Shown here piece by piece: positions 57,731 to 64,000 of a DNA stretch of 64,000 bases (positions are counted from its first letter, which is position 1; every line of letters starts with the position of its first letter). The stretch is from Manihot esculenta (lineage: Eukaryota; Streptophyta; Magnoliopsida; Malpighiales; Euphorbiaceae): positions 32,009,127 to 32,073,126 of the forward strand of contig NC_035178.2 of NCBI RefSeq assembly GCF_001659605.2. The letters are read 5' to 3'. The notes under the pieces were generated by a model. That model was not told where the DNA came from. It made no database searches and worked only from the letters and a program-made list of their open reading frames with translations. Both the position numbers and the translations under genes were made by a program.

Positions 57731-58431
57731 CTACAAAAAAGATAAAATAAAATGAATATTATGCAATTGATTTCTTTAATAAATAAAAATTACTATTTAA
57801 TAGCACTAAGGCATCCAGTTCAATAAGTTTTAACAATATATGGACAATAATCAAATATTGTATAGATGAACATTCATATAACATGGAAACAATTTTTCAA
57901 AGAAATATTAATCGCAACAACTGCATTTGAGATAATTATAATTAATGATATGGGTCCATAGAGTCGGTCAACTAGATTTATAGCATAGTTAAAAATAGGC
58001 TTATTGAACATAAAAGGCGAAACTTTACAATGGTCAAAACTTTCATTTTTGGATGAGAAAGCCGTACTTTCCAAATTTGCTGCAATTATAGCCAATCCCT
58101 AAAAGAAATTATCCAATTGGACAAAAAAGTGTGTAAACCTTAAATTTTAATCACGATTATTGCCAAAAACTTTCAAGTTTGTACTCCGACCTTTTAATTG
58201 TGATTAAAAGTATAGGTATAGACTTTTATGCCCAATTTAACAAATTAGTTTAAGGATTAGCTAAAATTGCAATAAATTTAATATGTAGAATTTTGTCATT
58301 CAAAATTAAAAGTTTTAACTGTAATTATAATTAAACATAAAATTTTGGCCTTTTACATCTAATAGCCCTTTAACAATTGTAACAAGACAATAAATAATTG
58401 GGTAATTTCTGCGTTTTTTTTTCTATTGAAG
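57731..58431 (-). other. CNGC upstream intron, no transposon recognised
   Basis: AT-rich. The minus-strand open frame 58095-57874 has no similarity to the missing S1-S2 region of the channel. Confidence 0.5.
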
Positions 58432-59463
58432 TGTGTTTACGTACAAATTATAAGGTCTTATTAAGGCGACTCTTAAAAATCATGTATCAATCAATTAATA
58501 TCAATTAGCTTATGATTATGTAATCTCTTTTAATTATGTACAATTTATATTCGCACTTTAACACTCCCCTCAAGTTGGAGTATAGATGTTTATCATGTCC
58601 AACTTATTAGAAAGATACTATATTCGAGGCCCATTTAAAGTTTTGGTGAGTAGATCACCCAGTCGCTCTCTTGTTGTCTTCACATAACTGGTAGAGATTA
58701 AATTTTCTTGAATTTTCTCATGGATGAAATGGCAATCAACTTCAATATGCTTAGTTCGTTCGTAGTATAATGGATTAGAAGTAATGTAAAGAGCAACCTG
58801 ATTATCACGCTAAGTTTCGTGAGTGATGCTACATCCATATCAACTTTTTTCAACAGATAATTTATTCACACAATCCCACAAGTGGATTGAGCCATGACCC
58901 TATATTCTGACTTGACACTAGATCTGGATTTCACATTTTGCTTCTTACTTTTCCAAGATACTAGGTTTCCTCTAATAAACACACAGTAGTCTGTAGTTAA
59001 CCTTCTATCACTTTTGGATCCCACCCAATCAACATCAGAAAAACACTTAAGTGCAGTATGCCCATAATCACTGTAGAGTATATCGAGTCTAAAGGTCCCT
59101 TTTAGATAACATAGAGCGGCCTAATATTTTACCGTAGGTGCATACATGAACTGGCTTACAACGCTTACTACAAAAACAATATCTGACCGAGTTATCACCA
59201 TAAGGTAGTTCGCTTTCCAACCAACCTCCTGTACCTCTCTGATCATCGTAAGGGTCTCCGTCATATTTTGTGAGACATATATTAAGAATAATTAGTGTGC
59301 TACACGATTTAGCTCCTATCTTCCCAGTTTCTGCAAGTCAAGGATATACTTCCTTTGAAACAGTAAAATTTCTTTTTTACTCCTCAAGACTTTGACTCTT
59401 AAAAAATACTTAAGCTGACCCAAGTTTTTGATATGTGTAGAAAGGTAATATTTGTTATGTATA
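58432..59463 (-). mobile_element. Copia-C2 relic: 3' LTR, RNase H, RT end
   Basis: LTR 58432-58563 (truncated), purine tract, then decayed RNase H and RT on the minus strand (plus-strand GAAATGGCAATCAACTTCAA, TTTCCAAGATACTAGGTTTC). No open frame. Confidence 0.7.
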
Positions 59464-59465
59464 TT

Positions 59466-59604
59466 ACCGTTAAATTTGGGACAGGCCTAACTCACCCCAA
59501 AAGCTAGTTCAAGGGGGAGGAGTGCCTATGACCCATATAAGGAGCACATTACTCCTTTCCACAGCCGATGTGGGATTCAACACACCCCTTCACGCCCAAA
59601 TTTA
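59466..59604 (-). mobile_element. TRIM-1e, partial
   Basis: One LTR (59466-59582, CGTTAAATTTGGG to GGGATTCAACA) and about 20 bases of the centre (CACCCCTTCACGCCC). The rest is replaced by a Copia-B LTR. Confidence 0.85.
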
Positions 59605-59738
59605 ATACTTACAATAGAGATTACAACATATTTATACATGAAAACTTTATCTAGAAAGGAAAAGGAATTAAGTCTATGATCATGCAATCCCTAAGATTAA
59701 GCAACTAACACATCTATCAATATTTACTTCCTATAACA

Positions 59739-61200
59739 CTCCCCTCAAGTTGGAGCATAGATATTAATCATGCTCAACTTGTTACATATGTAATCAACTC
59801 GAGTCCCCTTTAAAGCTTTAGTGAAGGTATCTCCTAATTATTCTCAAGTTCTGATATGTCCTATTGAGATTATCTTTTATTGGACATTTTCACAAACAAA
59901 ATGAAAGTCAATCTCAATATATTTGGTCCTCTCATGAATTACAGGATTAGAGACAATATGGGTAGCTACTTGATTATCACACAATTAGCAGACACCGAAT
60001 TTGTGAATCCAATCGCTTCCGACAGTTAATGCGCCCACAAGACTGCACATACAACTTGTGCCATAGCTCGATATTCAGATTCAGCACTGGAACGAGAGAC
60101 CATATTTTGCTTCTTGCTTTTCCATGAGACCAGGTTACCTCCCACAATTCCAGTGGTTGACCTCCTATCAACCTTTGAACCTGCCCAATCAACATCAGCA
60201 AAACATTCAATGTTTGTGTGCCCATAGTTACCATAGAAGAGGCCACGTCCTAGAGCCCCTTTCAAGTAGCAAAGAATCTGTTCCAGAGCATCCCACTGAG
60301 CAACAATAGGAGAAGCCATAAATTGACTCACACACTCACTGAATATGCAATATCAGGACGAGTCACCGTCAAATAATTCATCTTGCCAACTAATCTTCTA
60401 TACATTGCAGGATCTGCAAATGGCTCATTGTCTTCTGTGGTAAGTTGAAGATTAGGGGTCATTAGTGCACTATAAGGCTTAGCACCCAATTTTCCTATTT
60501 TCGTCAATAAACCAAGAACATATTTCCTTTGAGATAAGAAAATGTCTTTCTTACACCGCATAACTTCAATGCCCAAAAAATATTTCAAGAAGCTCAAATC
60601 CTTTGTATGAAACTATGTTTTGAGAAATTCTTTAGAGATGTAATGCCAACATCACTTCCTGTGATAACAATATCATCCATATATACTACAAGAAGAATTA
60701 CTCTACTATTAAATTTCTATAAAACAATGAGTGATCACACTTACTCATCTTCATTCCAAATTGTTGGACCACCTCACTAAACCTGTTAAACCATGTCCGA
60801 GAACTCTGTTTCAAGCCATAAAACGAATTTCAAAGTCTACAAACCTTACCTAACTCCCTCTAAGCAAAAAACTAGGTGGTTGCTCAATATAAACTTCCTC
60901 TTGAAGGTCACCATAGAGAAAAGCATTTTTAATATCCAGTTAATGCAAAAACCAATTATGTGTAACTGCCAAAGAAATAAACAATCGAACAAATGCAAGC
61001 TTGGCAACTGGAGAGAATGTATCAGAATAGTCAACTCCATAAGTTTGAACATAACCTTTGGTCACTAAATGGGCCTCGAGGTTTACTTTCACCGCAAACA
61101 CTCATTTACACCTAATAGCCTGCTTTCCTAGGGGCAAGGACACCAACTCCCAATAACAGTTTTGGGATAAAGCCTAAATAACAGTTTTGGGGACTGAATT
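59739..61200 (-). pseudogene. Copia-B8 RT and RNase H
   Basis: RT pieces [14 protein letters not shown] region (about 60690-60640), [40 protein letters not shown] and RNase [35 protein letters not shown]. Frames are broken at several points. Confidence 0.85.
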
Positions 61201-62690
61201 TGCTTCGTCGAAAAATCTTGAAAACGATCAAGAAAGAATGAGACACAATAATTTAGTACATGAGTGAGTTCACCAACAGAAAGCAAATTAAAGGAGAACT
61301 TAAAAAGACATGCCCAGAACTCATGACAGAAGATTTAGAGTCATCAGCAAGAGTAACATAATAAGACGATGTGTGAAACTTAAGATTGGACAAAAAGGTA
61401 GAATTACCTGACATATGATTGATAGCACCAGAATCAATAACCTATTTTGAGGATGAAAACACGAGGCATGCAGTAGAGTTACTTGACTCAGCAATTGCAG
61501 TGAGAAGAGAATTAGAGGATTTCAGAGATGTCTAGTATTAAGTGAATTGTGCATATTGATCTGCAGGTATCAAAATTCCCTGATCAGAACGATCAGAAGA
61601 GGCCTCAACTGCCATGTGCGCCATTTGTGAGTGTTGATTCTTATTCTGAAGTTTCAAGTATGTCTTCTTAGTGTATCCAGGTTCACAGCAATAATAACAA
61701 ATGATTCTACTAGAGTCAGAAGTAGAAACTGCTTTCCCAGGACGCTGAGATTCTCTACCACCATTAAAACCTCCACTGTTCCCACCACTGTTATCCTGTC
61801 TACCATTGTCATTGTGGCTAACAAGGGCACTAGTGGTGTGTGAAGGAACTGGAGAGGAAGATTTTATACGCAACATCCTAGTGAAAATATCATATAACGA
61901 TGATATTTCAAAGTCAGAAAGAATCTGAGATTTAGCTGTCTCAAACTCTGGAGGGAGACCTACAAGGAAATTCATAACAACCATTTGCTCTTGTAAAGCT
62001 TGTTGAGTTTTCACATCTGTGTTAAAAGGCATCAAGCCATTAAGTTCCTCATACACTTTTTTAAAATCCATAAAATATGAAGTCAAAGTTCTATCTTGTT
62101 CCTCAACTCTATAAAACACCTCACACATCATAAATGCGAGAAATATTCTATTTGCCAGAGTATGAAAACTCTAAATAATCTATTAATTCTTTAACAAATT
62201 CATAGTGATTAATAAGATTGATTACCTCACTATGAATGGAATTTCGAATCTACAAAAATAATAAAGCTTCATCACTCATCCAATCTTTCCTAGTGTCATC
62301 AATTGGAGGATCCTTGGTTAAATGATCGTCCATTCTGATACTTCGTAAATACATACGGATAGTCTTACTCCAATCCAGAAAATTAGATCCATTTAATTTG
62401 TGTTCCGTGATTTTAGTCATTATAAGAATCACATCAGCTATGGTGTTCTTAATTTCAGCCACGAGAACAACCCACCCAAAGCAATGGCAATATAAGGCAC
62501 AGGAAAAAATAAAAAGGGATGTGAACAGTACCAGAGTGATGTGAACAGTATCCAAAAATGCAATCCAAACCAAAAATACCTCCATAAAACACCCAAACGG
62601 CATACTGACCACAGAACTGAAGAGAGTACTTTGAGGCGATCTGGTGATGGTGACTAGAGCAAAAATGGACACGCGACGCGTCTTCACGTG
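61201..62690 (-). pseudogene. Copia-B8 protease and gag
   Basis: 61200-61500 is the decayed protease. 62131-61538 is open: gag MMCEVFYRVEEQDRTLTSYF, MVVMNFLVGLPPEFETAKSQ, knuckle CYYCCEPGYTKKTYLKL (third and fourth ligands are Tyr) and SDQGILIPADQYAQF. 62460-62250 holds the gag start [20 protein letters not shown]. Comparison with Copia-B1 shows exactly what B1 lost. Confidence 0.88.
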
Positions 62691-62761
62691 CTGGCGAGTG
62701 GGACAGTGTTAGAAACTTGTGGTGGGGCGTGAAGGCCACTCGCCGGTCAGACAACCGCAGC

Positions 62762-63210
62762 TGTAAGAATCAGCTGCTTGCTTGAGCTGCCAGCCTGTAT
62801 CGCGTTCGACCAGTTTGGGCTGGACTATTTCAATTGGTATTAGAGCCACCCTGGATCAGACAAATTGTGCGAGGCTAGTGGACCTGCGAGGAAAGGGCTA
62901 CCCATGAGAGACGAGGTGGAGCCGCCTGAGGTACTAGCGAACCACAATACCCAAGGGTCCGACCCTGATTAGCAATTGTATTCGATTCAGTTGCAACGAG
63001 GACATCGCAAATTTAGTAGGGAGAGTGTAAGAATCAATTGCTTGTTTGAGCTGCCAGCTTATACCGCTTCCCACATTGGGAAATTACGGTAATTCTGAAT
63101 TGTACATCATAGCTAGCATGAAACTACTAAATAACTTGGGTTAACCATTTTGGGCCAAGTGGAAAGTGGGTCCAAAAGTTATTTGGGCCAGATTGGGCCG
63201 GGCTGTTTCA
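62762..63210 (+). mobile_element. TRIM-2, second TRIM family, complete ends
   Basis: 449 bp: LTR 62762-62832 (internally deleted), primer site TGGTATTAGAGCC (62835-62847), a centre of about 180 bp, LTR 63026-63210 (TGTAAGAATCAATTGC to GGGCTGTTTCA). Target duplication GCAGC at 62757-62761 and 63211-63215. No coding capacity. Confidence 0.92.
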
Positions 63211-63276
63211 GCAGCTCTTTAGGACAATGTCGCCGGCTCTCCGGCGTCCTTCCTGGGTGGGCGATAGAGAGATAAA

Positions 63277-63516
63277 TGTCACCCTATATGGGTAACCTAA
63301 AAGAACAGTACAAATGGAGCTCTAAGTCTCCTGAAATGTATAGAAAATTAGTTGGCAAGTTGAATTCTTTGACGGTAACTCGTCCTGATATTTGCATATT
63401 CACTGAGTGTGGTGAGTCAGTTTATGACTTCTTCTACTTTTGCTTAGTGGGATGCGTTGGTGCACATTCTTTGCTACTTAAAAAGGGCTCCAGGACGTGA
63501 CTTCTTCTATGGTAAC
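63277..63516 (+). pseudogene. Copia-B RT fragment
   Basis: Plus strand: [17 protein letters not shown], then in another frame VVSQFMTSSTFA, then LLATxKGLQDVTSSM-like remains. It corresponds to Copia-B1 20590-20760. Confidence 0.8.
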
Positions 63517-64000
63517 TGTAAAAATATAATATTTTATTATTGTATTTCATAATAAAGATTACAACCTATTTATATATAAAAGACAGGTATCTAAACAGGA
63601 AAGAAAATCAAGTCTATGATTATACAATCCCTAAAATTAAGCAACTAACCCATCTATCAATATTTACTTCTTATATTAATATATTTACTTCCTATAATCT
63701 ATAACACTCCTCCTCAAGTTGGAGCATAAATGTTAATCATGCCCAACTTGTTACATATATAATCAACTCGTCCCATACAATTTAGCAAACACCGAATTTG
63801 TGAACCCAACTTCTTCCGGTAATTGACGTACCCACAAAACTTCACAAACGGTTTTTGCCATGACTCGACATTCAGGTTCAGCGCTAGAACGGGAGACCAC
63901 ATTTTCTCAGCTTGGTAAAACGCCTTACACACATCATAAATACGAGAAATATTCCCTTTGCCAGAATATAGAAATTCTAAATACTCCATTAATTATTTAA
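63517..64000 (-). mobile_element. Copia-B9, 3' LTR with internally deleted RNase H-gag join
   Basis: LTR 63517-63706 (TGTAAAAATATAATA to CTATAACA), purine tract, RNase H pieces to about 63905 (KMWSPVLALNLN in a shifted frame), then a jump into gag sequence (CCTTACACACATCATAAATAC) that matches 62110-62150. It continues past the window edge. Confidence 0.82.

Larger units (their letters stand above)
59605..63276 (-). mobile_element. Copia-B8, decayed, with most of integrase deleted, containing TRIM-2
   Basis: Minus-strand family B copy: 3' LTR end (59605-59738), RNase H, RT, protease, gag and leader (to about 63276), with no 5' LTR. Most of integrase is missing between about 61190 and 61210. 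TRIM-2 (62762-63210) is inserted in its leader. It carries the most complete family B gag in the window. Confidence 0.85.

Noticed and set aside
57874..58095. Minus-strand 73-codon frame just upstream of the first visible CNGC exon, considered as the missing S1-S2 exon
   Set aside because: It has none of the conserved S1-S2 residues and no in-phase donor to join [10 protein letters not shown].
17582..62847. Many TGGTATCAGAGCC-like strings resembling tRNA-Met
   Set aside because: They are primer-binding sites next to LTR ends. No cloverleaf surrounds any of them.

Overview
This is nuclear DNA from a flowering plant, most likely a eudicot (possibly a woody rosid; I cannot place it more closely). 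The evidence is GT-AG introns, one plant ion-channel gene, dense Ty1/copia and Ty3/gypsy retrotransposons whose primer sites match initiator tRNA-Met, TRIM elements, CACTA, Mutator and hAT-like DNA transposon remains, and a DRT100-type LRR pseudogene. There are no bacterial operons, tRNA or rRNA genes, or CRISPR arrays.

The only convincing host gene runs across almost the whole window on the minus strand. It is a cyclic nucleotide-gated channel of the CNGC19/CNGC20 type. Nine exons can be placed by protein similarity and splice sites: 57730-57593, 57427-57179, 48170-47904, 45575-45430, 28004-27927, 12741-12612, 12443-12197, 7361-7199 and 6263-6137, with the stop codon at 6139-6137. They join in one open frame of 1545 bases (514 codons plus stop), with GT-AG borders and matching phase at every junction. 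The 5' exons lie beyond 64000. Five of the eight complete introns are 2.3 to 17.4 kb long, and most of that length is transposon.

Layout. 1-6100, downstream of the gene: a LINE relic, CACTA-like remains, a DRT100-like pseudogene, a 79-bp tandem repeat and a Ty3/gypsy gag relic. 7.4-11.4 kb, intron 7: Copia-A1. 13-27.4 kb, intron 5: a large nest in which Copia-B1 (intact 1123-codon pol ORF, LTRs 1/185 different) sits inside Copia-A2, beside truncated Copia-B3 and Copia-C1. 28-45 kb, intron 4: gypsy relics, a hAT-like MITE, Copia-D1 carrying a long gypsy LTR and a Copia-B fragment, three TRIM loci, and a Tat/Ogre-type gypsy carrying a Mutator-like MITE and a composite TRIM. 45.6-47.9 kb, intron 3: Copia relics and a solo LTR. 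48.2-57.2 kb, intron 2: Copia-A6, Copia-D2 nested in Copia-A5, and a three-LTR TRIM. 57.7-64 kb, incomplete upstream intron: Copia-C and Copia-B relics and a second TRIM family.

Family names A-D are mine. A has LTRs of about 200 bp, TGTTGACTT...TTCTTCA. B has about 185 bp, TGTTATAAG...TTCTACA. C has about 183 bp, TGTTATAGTGTG...TTACA. D has about 200-228 bp, TGTTGAGATT...GTTTCA. The most notable transposon result is that three two-LTR Copia elements from three families (A1, B1, D2) have each lost gag while keeping the protease-to-RNase H order. Families A and D also carry a Glu to Lys change at the catalytic integrase position. B1 keeps all pol catalytic residues.
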